From the NCBI GenBank assembly GCA_035529175.1, contig DATKXG010000241.1:1-13823 (forward strand): a stretch of DNA of 13,823 nt. The letters are read 5' to 3'. This DNA is from Sva-07 sp035529175 (GTDB taxonomy: Bacteria; Actinomycetota; Acidimicrobiia; Acidimicrobiales; Ilumatobacteraceae). The notes beneath the pieces are model-generated. The model did no database searches. It was not told the DNA's origin and saw nothing but the letters and a program-made list of their open reading frames with translations. This document shows positions 6,849-13,823 of this stretch, piece by piece. Position 1 is the stretch's first letter. Each line of letters starts with the position of its first letter. Both the position numbers and the translations under genes were made by a program.

Positions 6849-7976
6849 ATGACAGAGAGCGCCAGCCCCGAAACATCGGACACGACACCGGCCGATGTCT
6901 CGGACGGTGCCGTCGAGAAGGTCAGGTTCGATGTCCCCGCATGGGTTCGCCGAGGGGGCACCACCAGCTGGATGCTCATCGGCATGCTGATCGCGTTGGC
7001 GGTGCTCATCGGGCTGATCGCCGCGACTCGCGACATCACCGGACCGCTCGCCATCGGCGTCTTCCTGGCGATCGTCTTCGTGCCGATCGTGAACTGGCTC
7101 GAGGAGCACGGCATCAAGCGGGCGCTCGGCGCCGCCATCGTGCTGGTGGGGCTGGTCGTCGTGATCGGCGGTGCTGGCCTGGTCACCGCGGAGGCGCTCG
7201 GGAGCCAGAGTGACGTCTTGAGAGAGAACCTCGACGCCGCAGTCGAGGAGGTCAAGACGCTGGTTGAGGATCTTCCGATCAGTGCCGACGCGGTCGACGA
7301 GGTCGACGCCACCGCAAGCGACGCGGCGCCCGTCGCGCGAGACGGCATCGCCACGGCGGTGGCCACCGTCGTCGACACCGCAGCCGGCTTCATCACCGGA
7401 CTCATCCTCGGGACGATGGTGCTCTACTACCTGCTCAAGGACGGGCCGATGCTCACCCGAAGGTGGGCGAACGCGAAGGCCGACCGGGCCGACCGGGACG
7501 CCACCCAGCGGATCATCAACAAGTCGATCCAGGACGTGCAGGGGTACTTCGGCGGCAAGACCGCACTTGCGCTCGTCAATGGCGTGTCGATCGCGATCGG
7601 GATGTACTTCCTCGGTGTCCCGGGCGCGCTGGCGATCGGCGTCGTGAACGTGATCGGCGCCTACATCCCCTACATCGGGGCCTTCTTTGGTGGGGCGTTC
7701 GCCGTGCTCATGGCGCTCGGTGAAGGCGGCGTCGGGCTGGCTGTCGCAGCGTTCGCGTTGGTGATGGTCGCCCAGCTCGTGCTCGAGAACCTGCTCGAGC
7801 CGAAGCTGCTCGGATCGAGCCTCAACCTGCACCCCCTGACGATCCTGCTGGCGACCACGCTCGGCGGGATGGTCGCCGGGATGATCGGCCTCATCCTGGC
7901 CGCCCCCGTCGTTGCGATCGCGGTCGACCTCAAGAAGGAGCTGACGGCAGTCGGCTTCTTCGACGACGACGGCTGA
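6849..7976 (+). CDS. AI-2E family transporter
   Basis: A 375-residue integral membrane protein of the AI-2E transporter family (PF01594-like), whose members export autoinducer-2, act as Na+/H+ antiporters or have unknown substrates. Paired helices occur near residues 42-60, 66-84 and 93-115. A soluble segment at about 118-170 contains acidic stretches. Further helices follow at about 180-196, 238-256, 258-290, 293-318 and 330-360. Family landmarks are VLYYLLKDGP (191-200), GVPGALAIGVVNVIGAYIPY (256-275) and LENLLEPKLLGSSLNLHPL (312-330). The start is set by AAGGAG six bases upstream; the open frame to 6822 adds only nine residues without a ribosome site. It is followed after 24 bases by a DUF202 gene, so the two are a likely two-gene operon. 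The substrate cannot be read from the sequence. Confidence 0.92.
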   Translation: MTESASPETSDTTPADVSDGAVEKVRFDVPAWVRRGGTTSWMLIGMLIALAVLIGLIAATRDITGPLAIGVFLAIVFVPIVNWLEEHGIKRALGAAIVLVGLVVVIGGAGLVTAEALGSQSDVLRENLDAAVEEVKTLVEDLPISADAVDEVDATASDAAPVARDGIATAVATVVDTAAGFITGLILGTMVLYYLLKDGPMLTRRWANAKADRADRDATQRIINKSIQDVQGYFGGKTALALVNGVSIAIGMYFLGVPGALAIGVVNVIGAYIPYIGAFFGGAFAVLMALGEGGVGLAVAAFALVMVAQLVLENLLEPKLLGSSLNLHPLTILLATTLGGMVAGMIGLILAAPVVAIAVDLKKELTAVGFFDDDG

Positions 7977-8000
7977 CCCACGAGAAGGGAACACGTCGAC

Positions 8001-8447
8001 ATGGGCGATGACGAGGAACGTCATCTCGAGCCCGACACCGCTTCGGATGCCCCCGGGCCGAACACGACCGAGTTGGCCGCCACCCGTACCCGGCTCGCCG
8101 ACCACCGCACGGCACTCGCTTCGGAACGGACGTTGTTCGCGGTGCTCCGCACCGGCTTCGCCATAGCGGCAGGCGGCACGGTGATCATCGAGGTCCTCGG
8201 CCAGCAATGGCCCCGGTGGGTGAAGGCGCCACTCGCCGGCGCGCTGGTGATCGTCGGGTACGTCCTGATCATGGCCGGCGTCGAGCGATACGGCGTCGTC
8301 GCTCGTGCGGTGGAGGCGTCGAGTGCGGGCACGGTCAAGGTGCTGTCGCCGCGGTTGATGAAGGTGCTGGCCGTCGTGCTCGAGGTCGTGCTCGGCATCG
8401 TGATCCTGATGTTCCTGCTCGGTCTGTTCGACACCGCAGCAACGTGA
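8001..8447 (+). CDS. DUF202 family membrane protein (YidH-like)
   Basis: A 148-residue protein carrying the DUF202 signature ASERTLFAVLRTGFAI (40-55, compare the LANERTFLAWLRT pattern of the family) and three transmembrane helices at about 51-66, 76-94 and 121-143. The first 38 residues are polar and acidic. DUF202 proteins are small inner-membrane proteins of unknown biochemical function. The start follows GAGAAGGGA (7982-7990) with ten bases of spacing, and 24 bases separate it from the AI-2E transporter gene, which indicates co-transcription. Nothing appears truncated. Confidence 0.88.
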   Translation: MGDDEERHLEPDTASDAPGPNTTELAATRTRLADHRTALASERTLFAVLRTGFAIAAGGTVIIEVLGQQWPRWVKAPLAGALVIVGYVLIMAGVERYGVVARAVEASSAGTVKVLSPRLMKVLAVVLEVVLGIVILMFLLGLFDTAAT

Positions 8448-8481
8448 TCCGGCGTACTCGGACGTGACGGCCCCCCACGGT

Positions 8482-8496
8482 GCCCCTCCGCGGGGC
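8482..8496 (+). terminator. GC hairpin after the DUF202 gene
   Basis: GCCCC (8482-8486) pairs with GGGGC (8492-8496) around the five-base loop TCCGC, 35 bases after the DUF202 stop. No T-tract follows. It could act as a weak terminator, or simply be the dyad half of the repeated CCCCTNNGCGGGGCTA element (8483-8498), shared at 14 of 16 positions with 6760-6775. Confidence 0.4.
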
Positions 8497-8524
8497 TAGT
8501 CCTCCGGACAGGAAGGGCTAGTCC
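8493..8524 (+). promoter_or_regulatory. Tandem operator-like repeats GGGCTAGTCC, 22 bp apart
   Basis: Two identical ten-base direct repeats lie at 8493-8502 and 8515-8524, 22 bp start to start (two helical turns), ending 59 bases before the ATG at 8584. Each is near-palindromic around CTAG. The spacing matches paired binding of a dimeric regulator on one DNA face, as in DevR/DosR-type promoters with boxes about 22 bp apart. Their sequence is only a partial match to the DosR consensus (the AGTCCC half). A possible -10 (GATACG, 8554-8559) would place the second repeat around the -35 region. Confidence 0.5.
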
Positions 8525-8583
8525 CCGGCAGCGCCCGGCCGCACAATCGAACGATACGAAACACGCGCGAGCGAGGAGTCGAC

Positions 8584-11064
8584 ATGAACGCCAGCACAGA
8601 TGAGACGGCGACCGGCCAGTCCGTCGAGCGGACGAGTGACCTCGTTGCGCCCACGCCGGAGACCGCTGACGTGACCGACGCCGCTCCCGAACCCGCGAGC
8701 GTCACGACGTATCTGTTTGCGACCGACGCCGGCGCTCCGAGGCGGCGACGGGCGCCCGACGTGTGGCGCTTCGTGGTTGCCGGGGTACTGCTCCTGCTGC
8801 TCGGGTGGGCGGCGCGGGACGAGACGCCCATCGACGCCCGTGTGGTCGAGTTCTTCGGCTCGACGCCCGGGTGGATCCGAACGCTGAGTTGGATCGCCTA
8901 CAGCGGCGCAGCGTTGGCGGCTCTCGGCCTGGTGTTGGCGACCCTGCTCCGTGGCGGTGTGAAGCGCGGCGTGCTGCGCGACATCATCGTCGCCCTGATC
9001 ATCGGCGCCGGGGTGTCGATGCTCGCCGCGCGGCTGTCGACGGGTACGTGGCCGTTGTTCCTGCCCGAGTTCTTCGACGCGGTCGGCCGCCCGGCCTTCC
9101 CGACCGTTCGGGTCGCAATGGTCGTCACGATCGTCTCGGCGATGGCTCCGTACTTCACCTACCCGATTCGAAAGTTCGGGTGGTGGGTGATCGGCGCCAC
9201 CGTGGTGTCGCCCTTCCTCCTCGGCCTCGCCACGTTGACGAGCGTGCTGGGCGCCTTGGCGCTCGCCGCGTTCAGCGTGGCGTCGGTGCGCCTGATCTTC
9301 GGCTCGCCGGAGGGGTTGCCGCCTGTCGGCCGCCTGGCCGCCACCTTGGAGCGGGTCGGGGTCCCCACGACCGACCTGGCCTACCTGCCCGACCAGCCGG
9401 GCACCGTCGGTCTCGCGACCGCGACCGGCGACGACGGCCGAACGTTGACGATCAAGGTGTACGGGCAAGATGCCGCCGATCGCCAACGGGCCGAGCGGGC
9501 GTGGAAAGCGCTCTGGTATCGCAGCAGCGGCCCTGCGCCGGCAGCCGGCCGGGTGCAACAGGTCGAGCACGAGGCGCTGGCACTGCTTGTCGCCGACCGG
9601 GCCGACGTTCGTGTGCCCGCGGTCGTCGAGGCCGGTCAGGCCGAGGGTGGTGACGTCGTGCTCGTCGTGGCGGAGCCGCACGGTACCCCGATCGGCGAGC
9701 TCGACGCCGACGACGGGACCGGCGTGACCGACGAGAGCCTGCAAGAGCTGTGGCGGGCGCTCGACCGGTTGCGTGGCGTGAACGTTGCGCACGGCAACCT
9801 CGGGGCGCGCACCGTCCGGATCGGAGACGGCGGGCCGTCGTTCGTGGACTTCGAGCATTCCTCCATGCTCCCGACTGCTCAGCAGTTCGGCGCTGACGTC
9901 GCGTCGCTGCTCGGCACCACCGCGGCCGTGGTCGGGATCGAACAGGCCGTCGACGCCGCACTTGCGGGATACCCCCGTCGGCGCCTCGTTGCGGCGCTTC
10001 CCTACCTGCAAGATGCCGTCGTCGATCCGAGCCTGCGGACACAAATGAAGCGGTCGAAGGTCAAGTTCGGCCAGATCCGATCGCTGCTCGTCGAGCGGCT
10101 GGGTGTCGAGGAACCCAAGCTCGTCGACGTCAAGCGCGTCAGCGTGCAGGACATCGTCGTCGTCTTCTTCGCCATCGTCGCGGTGAACGCCCTGATCTCC
10201 CAGGTCGCCCAAGTCGGGTTCGACACGCTCCTCGAGGAGCTGAAGACCGCGTCGATCGGTTGGCTGATCGTCGCGTTCATCATCAAGATGCTCGGTTACT
10301 CGACGGCATACATGGGTATCAAGTCGGCCGTCACCCAACCCGTTCCCTACGCACCGACCGTGATCCTGCAGTCGGCGAACAGCTTCGTCGGCCTCGTGGT
10401 GCCGTCGACCGTCGGCAAAGTGGCGATGGACGTGCGATTCCTCCAGAAGCTCGGCGTACCGACGACGACCGCCGTCGCCCAAGGCCCGGTCATCAGCTTC
10501 TTCGGCTTCCTCATCGAAATCGTCCTCCTGCTGGTCACCTCGTGGGCGCTCGGGCAGGCGATCGACACCGACAGCCTCGACTCGCAGGACTCCGGCGGCC
10601 TGCTCGCGATCGTCGTCGCCGTCGTGGTGATCGGGCTGATCGTCATCGCCGCCGTCCCCAAGTGGCGGGTCAAGGTCTGGCCGAAGGTGAAAGAGGCGTA
10701 CGAGTCGGTGAAGGGCGTCGTCTCCTCTCCTGTTCGCCTGGGTGGGATCTGCCTCAGCGAGTTCCTCGAGAAGATCGTCGGTGCACTGGCACTCGCCGCA
10801 GTGGTCGCTGCGTTCGGTGCGAGCGTGCCGTTCACGGCGCTGATCTTCGTCAGCGTCGGCACCGGCCTGCTCGCCGGCCTCGCCCCGGTTCCGGGTGGGA
10901 TCGGCGTGGCCGAGGCGACGATGACCGCACTGCTCACCGGGGTGGGCCTACCCGCCGAGCAGGCCTTCTCGATTGCCGTCACTTACCGGCTGGTCACCTC
11001 GTATCTGCCGCCGGTGATCGGCTTCTTCTCGCTCAACTGGATGACCGACAAGGGCTACATCTGA
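8584..11064 (+). CDS. Flippase-like membrane protein with PAP2-like N-terminus and kinase-like domain (paralogue B)
   Basis: An 826-residue paralogue of the protein at 437-2875, with the same three-part layout. After a polar N-terminus (1-58), a PAP2-like membrane region (about 60-240) has AFPTVRV (171-177) where FPSGH is expected. A kinase-like domain (about 255-500) keeps the beta-3 lysine (TIKVYG, Lys291), the helix-C glutamate (VEHEALALL, Glu330) and VDFEH (Asp422), but has HGN (403-405) instead of HGD. The flippase-like PF03706 domain (about 520-826) ends with PVPGGIGVAEA and YRLVTSYLPP. The two proteins align over their whole length, for example VEHE-LALL-AD, VPKWR, GG-GVAEA-MTA and YRLV-SYLPP. 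The start is fixed by GAGGAG five bases upstream. The gene appears monocistronic. A role in envelope lipid translocation is inferred. Confidence 0.88.
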   Translation: MNASTDETATGQSVERTSDLVAPTPETADVTDAAPEPASVTTYLFATDAGAPRRRRAPDVWRFVVAGVLLLLLGWAARDETPIDARVVEFFGSTPGWIRTLSWIAYSGAALAALGLVLATLLRGGVKRGVLRDIIVALIIGAGVSMLAARLSTGTWPLFLPEFFDAVGRPAFPTVRVAMVVTIVSAMAPYFTYPIRKFGWWVIGATVVSPFLLGLATLTSVLGALALAAFSVASVRLIFGSPEGLPPVGRLAATLERVGVPTTDLAYLPDQPGTVGLATATGDDGRTLTIKVYGQDAADRQRAERAWKALWYRSSGPAPAAGRVQQVEHEALALLVADRADVRVPAVVEAGQAEGGDVVLVVAEPHGTPIGELDADDGTGVTDESLQELWRALDRLRGVNVAHGNLGARTVRIGDGGPSFVDFEHSSMLPTAQQFGADVASLLGTTAAVVGIEQAVDAALAGYPRRRLVAALPYLQDAVVDPSLRTQMKRSKVKFGQIRSLLVERLGVEEPKLVDVKRVSVQDIVVVFFAIVAVNALISQVAQVGFDTLLEELKTASIGWLIVAFIIKMLGYSTAYMGIKSAVTQPVPYAPTVILQSANSFVGLVVPSTVGKVAMDVRFLQKLGVPTTTAVAQGPVISFFGFLIEIVLLLVTSWALGQAIDTDSLDSQDSGGLLAIVVAVVVIGLIVIAAVPKWRVKVWPKVKEAYESVKGVVSSPVRLGGICLSEFLEKIVGALALAAVVAAFGASVPFTALIFVSVGTGLLAGLAPVPGGIGVAEATMTALLTGVGLPAEQAFSIAVTYRLVTSYLPPVIGFFSLNWMTDKGYI

Positions 11065-11085
11065 TCCACCGCCGAGTGGGTCCTC

Positions 11086-11099
11086 GCTGAGCCCTCAGC
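11086..11099 (+). terminator. Stem-loop after paralogue B
   Basis: GCTGA (11086-11090) pairs with TCAGC (11095-11099) around a four-base loop, 22 bases after the stop. The flanks CCGCC (11069-11073) and GGCGG (11103-11107) can extend it into a larger interrupted stem. It lacks a T-tract, as many high-GC terminators do. It sits just before the regulator gene. Confidence 0.45.
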
Positions 11100-11130
11100 C
11101 CAGGCGGCGGCATGTCGCTAGGGTCGGAGC

Positions 11131-13823
11131 GTGAATTCGGTCGAGGAGGACGACATATTGGAGTCGTCCGCAGCCGAGCTGATCGAGGTTGTTGGGGATC
11201 CCGCGCCGGCGGGCTTGCCGGTTCGCGCCGCGCTCCTCCATCGACCGCGACCGCCAGTCGACGCGGTGGGCCGCGGTCGCCTCCTGGCAACACTGGACCG
11301 CGGGCTCGGTCTCCCCGTCTCTCTGGTCTGCGCTCCCGCAGGTTTCGGTAAGTCGATCATCGTCAGCCAATGGGTCGAGACGATTGACCGTCCGGTCGCC
11401 TGGGTCACGCTCGACTCAGCGATCGACGACCCGCGTTGGTTCCTGATGCATCTGGCCGAGGCAGTCCGCCGCGTCGTGCCGGGCGCGCTGGATGTCGTGT
11501 CACAGATGGTGCAGGCGCCAACGCTTCCCGAACTGTCCGTCGTGATCACCGAACTGTCCAACGAGCTCAGCGACGTGCCGCACCCGATCGTGGTCGTGCT
11601 CGACGACTATCACCTGATCACCTCGCCGTCAGTGCATGAGGTCGTGTCGGCGCTGATCGAGCATCACGATGGCGCGGTTCACTTCGTCATCGTCAGCCGA
11701 CAGGAGCCGCCGCTGCGGTTGAGGGCCTTGCGAGTTCGCGGGCTGCTCGGCCAGCTCCGGATGTCCGAGCTCGCGCTCGACCGCGAGGAAGTGCAGCTGT
11801 TGGCGAGGCAGCTGCTGCCTCGGGATTGGCTCGACCAAGAGATTCACGAGTTGTTCACCGCGACCGAGGGTTGGCCCGCTGGAGTGCGTCTGGCGATCGA
11901 GGCGTACCGTCTCGACAGCGACTCCGAGCTCGTCGGCGTCGGTTTCCTCGACCAGGCGACGCAAGACGATCTCCTCGCCGAGATCCTCGAGTCGGTCCCG
12001 GTGCCGGTCCGGCGGTACCTGCAGGTCGTTTCCCATTTCCCCAGCTTCAGCGCAGAGCTCTGCGATGCTGCGATCGCCAGCAGGGTTGCCGGGCCGGCGA
12101 CGATGACGGGCTCGGAGTTCATCGACTGGCTGCTCCGGCACAACCTGTTCATCGTGCCACTCGACAATGAGGGAGTGTTGTACCGCTTCCACCATCTTTT
12201 CGCGCAGCTCCTCGACAACTGGCGGGTCGCCCACGGCGCCGATCCTCAGGCTCAGATTCAAGAGCGGGACATGCGGGTGCGGGTGGCAGGTGTGTTCCGA
12301 ACTCACGGCATGGTCGAAGAAGCGATCGAACAACTACATCTCGCGGGCGAGCATGCCGACCTCGTCCTCTGGACCGCCGAGTTCGGGAACCAACTGATCG
12401 AAGAGGAGCGATGGGCGGAACTCGCTCGTGTGCTGTCGCGCGTGCCGAGCGATGTGGTGGACAACGAGCCCACACTGCTGTTGCTCCGCGCGTGGCTGGT
12501 CGGCGAGTTTCAGTCGCGATTCGGTGAGATGAGTGACGCGCTCGATCGGGCCGAGGCGCTGCTCGAACGGGGAAACGTCCCGGATCCGGCCATCAACAGC
12601 AGCCTTCGAGGCCAAATCGCAGAGCTGCGCAGCGCCTACGAGAAGCTCATCTCGGCGGACTTCGAGGGTGCCGTGGCCGACGCCGAGGTCGCACAGGAGT
12701 TGTTGGCAACCACGCCGGGTCGCCACCTGACGTTTGCCATTGTCGCCGGCGTCGTTTCGCTGGCTGGCGCCGGCCGCTCACAGGAGGCGCATCAGTTGGC
12801 GAGCTCGGTGATGGGCGATGAACGGTTCGCCGGGGCACCGTTCGATCCAATGGCGTGGGCGCTGCCGTACCTCGGATGGCTCGAAGGCGACCTGGCCTTG
12901 GAGGAACGCCATGCGACCCAGCTGTTGGCGATCGGGGAACGCTTCGGTCTGGTCGACACCATCGCCGCCGCCCAGTACTTCCTGGGCACGGTCGCGTATG
13001 AGCGCAACCGGCTCGATGAGGCAACACAACACTTGAAGAAGGTGATCGACGCCCGGTACGCGACAGCAGCGGCCAACGTCGTCCATTCCTGGATCGCACT
13101 CTCGCTTGCCGAGTTGGCGCAGGGGCGCGGCGGCGACGCCGACGTCTCCGCTGCGTCGATGATGCAGTTCGTGCTCGACACGCACAGCGATCATCTCCAG
13201 CCGACCGCCGAGGCGTTCTTGGCCGAGCTCGATCTTCGTCGTGGACGACCTGCCGCAGCGCTCCGATGGGTGCATACGGCCGACCCCGATGCCCAGCTGC
13301 ACTCGTTCCTCTTCTACGACCCCATGCCGACCTATGTCGAGGTGCTGATGTCCTCGAAGCCCGATGCCGAAAGCGGGCGGCAGTTGCTCGAGCAATACCT
13401 CGATGCTGCACAACAACGCAACCACCGCCCGCTGACCATTCGGCTGCTCGGGCTGCAGGCGCGTGATCGTGCCAACCAGGGCGACGAGTGTGGCGCTCTC
13501 GACTCGCTCGAGCACGCCATCAGGCTTTCGCAGGAAGGTGGCATCGTCCGCAGGGTCGCAGATCTCGGGCCCGACCTCGTACCGCTGCTGCACCGCCTCG
13601 ACGTCGACGGCCACGCTCTTGCTCACGTCGGCGCGGTCCTGGCCGCGATCGAGCCCGAGACCGCCGGGTCGGTGCCGACCGCCGTGACGACGGTCGCCGG
13701 CGAACCGGCGCTCACGCCCCGCGAGTTCGACGTGCTGCGACTGTTGGCGGTGCACAAGACCAACCAGGAAATCGGCAGGGAGCTCTTCATCGCACCGGGG
13801 ACGGTGAAGAAGAACACCGTCCG
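11131..13823 (+). CDS. MalT-like LuxR family transcriptional regulator (LAL type), 3' end beyond window
   Basis: The frame runs 897 codons from GTG 11131 to the window edge without a stop. Numbering from that GTG, an NTPase domain has Walker A APAGFGKS (68-75) and Walker B IVVVLDDYH (153-161), followed by SRQEPPLRLRALR and EGWPAGVRLA motifs. These are typical of MalT/STAND-type regulators. A winged-helix-like stretch with YRFHHLFAQLL follows, then a long helical TPR-like region (about 370-850) and a C-terminal LuxR helix-turn-helix starting LTPREFDVLRLLA (861-873) and running through NQEIGRELFIAPGTVKK to the edge. Only about 20-30 residues are probably missing. Such proteins are inducer-gated, ATP-dependent activators. 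No target is shown, but it is the only regulator in view. An in-frame TAG at 11119 limits the start to GTG 11131 or TTG 11158. Confidence 0.9.
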   Translation, partial: MNSVEEDDILESSAAELIEVVGDPAPAGLPVRAALLHRPRPPVDAVGRGRLLATLDRGLGLPVSLVCAPAGFGKSIIVSQWVETIDRPVAWVTLDSAIDDPRWFLMHLAEAVRRVVPGALDVVSQMVQAPTLPELSVVITELSNELSDVPHPIVVVLDDYHLITSPSVHEVVSALIEHHDGAVHFVIVSRQEPPLRLRALRVRGLLGQLRMSELALDREEVQLLARQLLPRDWLDQEIHELFTATEGWPAGVRLAIEAYRLDSDSELVGVGFLDQATQDDLLAEILESVPVPVRRYLQVVSHFPSFSAELCDAAIASRVAGPATMTGSEFIDWLLRHNLFIVPLDNEGVLYRFHHLFAQLLDNWRVAHGADPQAQIQERDMRVRVAGVFRTHGMVEEAIEQLHLAGEHADLVLWTAEFGNQLIEEERWAELARVLSRVPSDVVDNEPTLLLLRAWLVGEFQSRFGEMSDALDRAEALLERGNVPDPAINSSLRGQIAELRSAYEKLISADFEGAVADAEVAQELLATTPGRHLTFAIVAGVVSLAGAGRSQEAHQLASSVMGDERFAGAPFDPMAWALPYLGWLEGDLALEERHATQLLAIGERFGLVDTIAAAQYFLGTVAYERNRLDEATQHLKKVIDARYATAAANVVHSWIALSLAELAQGRGGDADVSAASMMQFVLDTHSDHLQPTAEAFLAELDLRRGRPAAALRWVHTADPDAQLHSFLFYDPMPTYVEVLMSSKPDAESGRQLLEQYLDAAQQRNHRPLTIRLLGLQARDRANQGDECGALDSLEHAIRLSQEGGIVRRVADLGPDLVPLLHRLDVDGHALAHVGAVLAAIEPETAGSVPTAVTTVAGEPALTPREFDVLRLLAVHKTNQEIGRELFIAPGTVKKNTV
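11143..11160 (+). promoter_or_regulatory. Strong ribosome site with a TTG start candidate for the LuxR-type gene
   Basis: GAGGAGGA (11143-11150) lies seven bases before an in-frame TTG (11158-11160). GTG 11131 has only AGGG seven bases upstream. By ribosome-site strength the TTG start is better and would shorten the protein by nine residues (the acidic stretch that overlaps the site). Confidence 0.5.

Noticed and set aside
8518..10482. Long minus-strand open frame (654 codons) opposite paralogue B
   Set aside because: Its translation is rich in Arg, His, Asp and Gly with no domain pattern. It is a frame shadow in high-GC DNA opposite a well-supported gene. The same applies to the minus-strand frames at 6807-8207, 5520-6698, 3378-4229 and 12778-13755.
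11051..11057. AGGGCTA exactly 80 bases before the GTG at 11131, which could be a further copy of the upstream box
   Set aside because: It lies in the last codons of paralogue B (Lys-Gly-Tyr-Ile), where the protein sequence alone explains it, so it may be coincidence.

Overview
The window is GC-rich DNA (roughly two thirds G+C by eye) with GAGGAG-type ribosome sites, GTG/TTG start candidates and many proteins of actinobacterial type. It looks like a chromosomal segment of an actinomycete. An Acidimicrobiia/Ilumatobacter-like origin is my best guess from the protein mix, but it is not proven by the sequence. There are no rRNA or tRNA genes, insertion sequences, phage modules or CRISPR arrays.

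Layout. (1) On the minus strand at the left are a four-helix holin-IV-like membrane protein (cut by the window edge) and, upstream of it, an 812-residue membrane protein (437-2875) combining a PAP2-like membrane domain, a kinase-like domain and a flippase-like domain. (2) A 226-base divergent intergenic region separates that gene from a DUF2252 kinase-like protein (3102-4490). (3) The gap 4491-4931 holds two short, oppositely oriented C-terminal remnants of DUF1254/DUF1214 proteins, joined back to back at the same homologous codon. (4) A complete DUF1254/DUF1214 protein (4932-6380) is followed by a minimal two-helix potassium channel (6402-6755). (5) An AI-2E family exporter (6849-7976) and a DUF202 membrane protein (8001-8447) form a tight pair. 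(6) A second, 826-residue copy of the PAP2-like/kinase-like/flippase-like protein (8584-11064) follows. (7) A MalT-like LuxR-family regulator (start about 11131 or 11158) runs off the right edge inside its DNA-binding domain.

How they fit together. Nearly every gene encodes an envelope protein or a poorly characterised stress-associated family, so the locus reads as an accessory membrane/stress module. On the plus strand, each of the four first genes of a transcription unit (3102, 4932, 6849, 8584) has a GGGGCT element starting 72-92 bases before its start codon. The genes inside presumed operons (6402, 8001) do not. This suggests co-regulation by one factor. The two large paralogues have lost kinase catalytic residues to different degrees and look like pseudokinase-gated lipid flippases. 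This is inference from motifs only.
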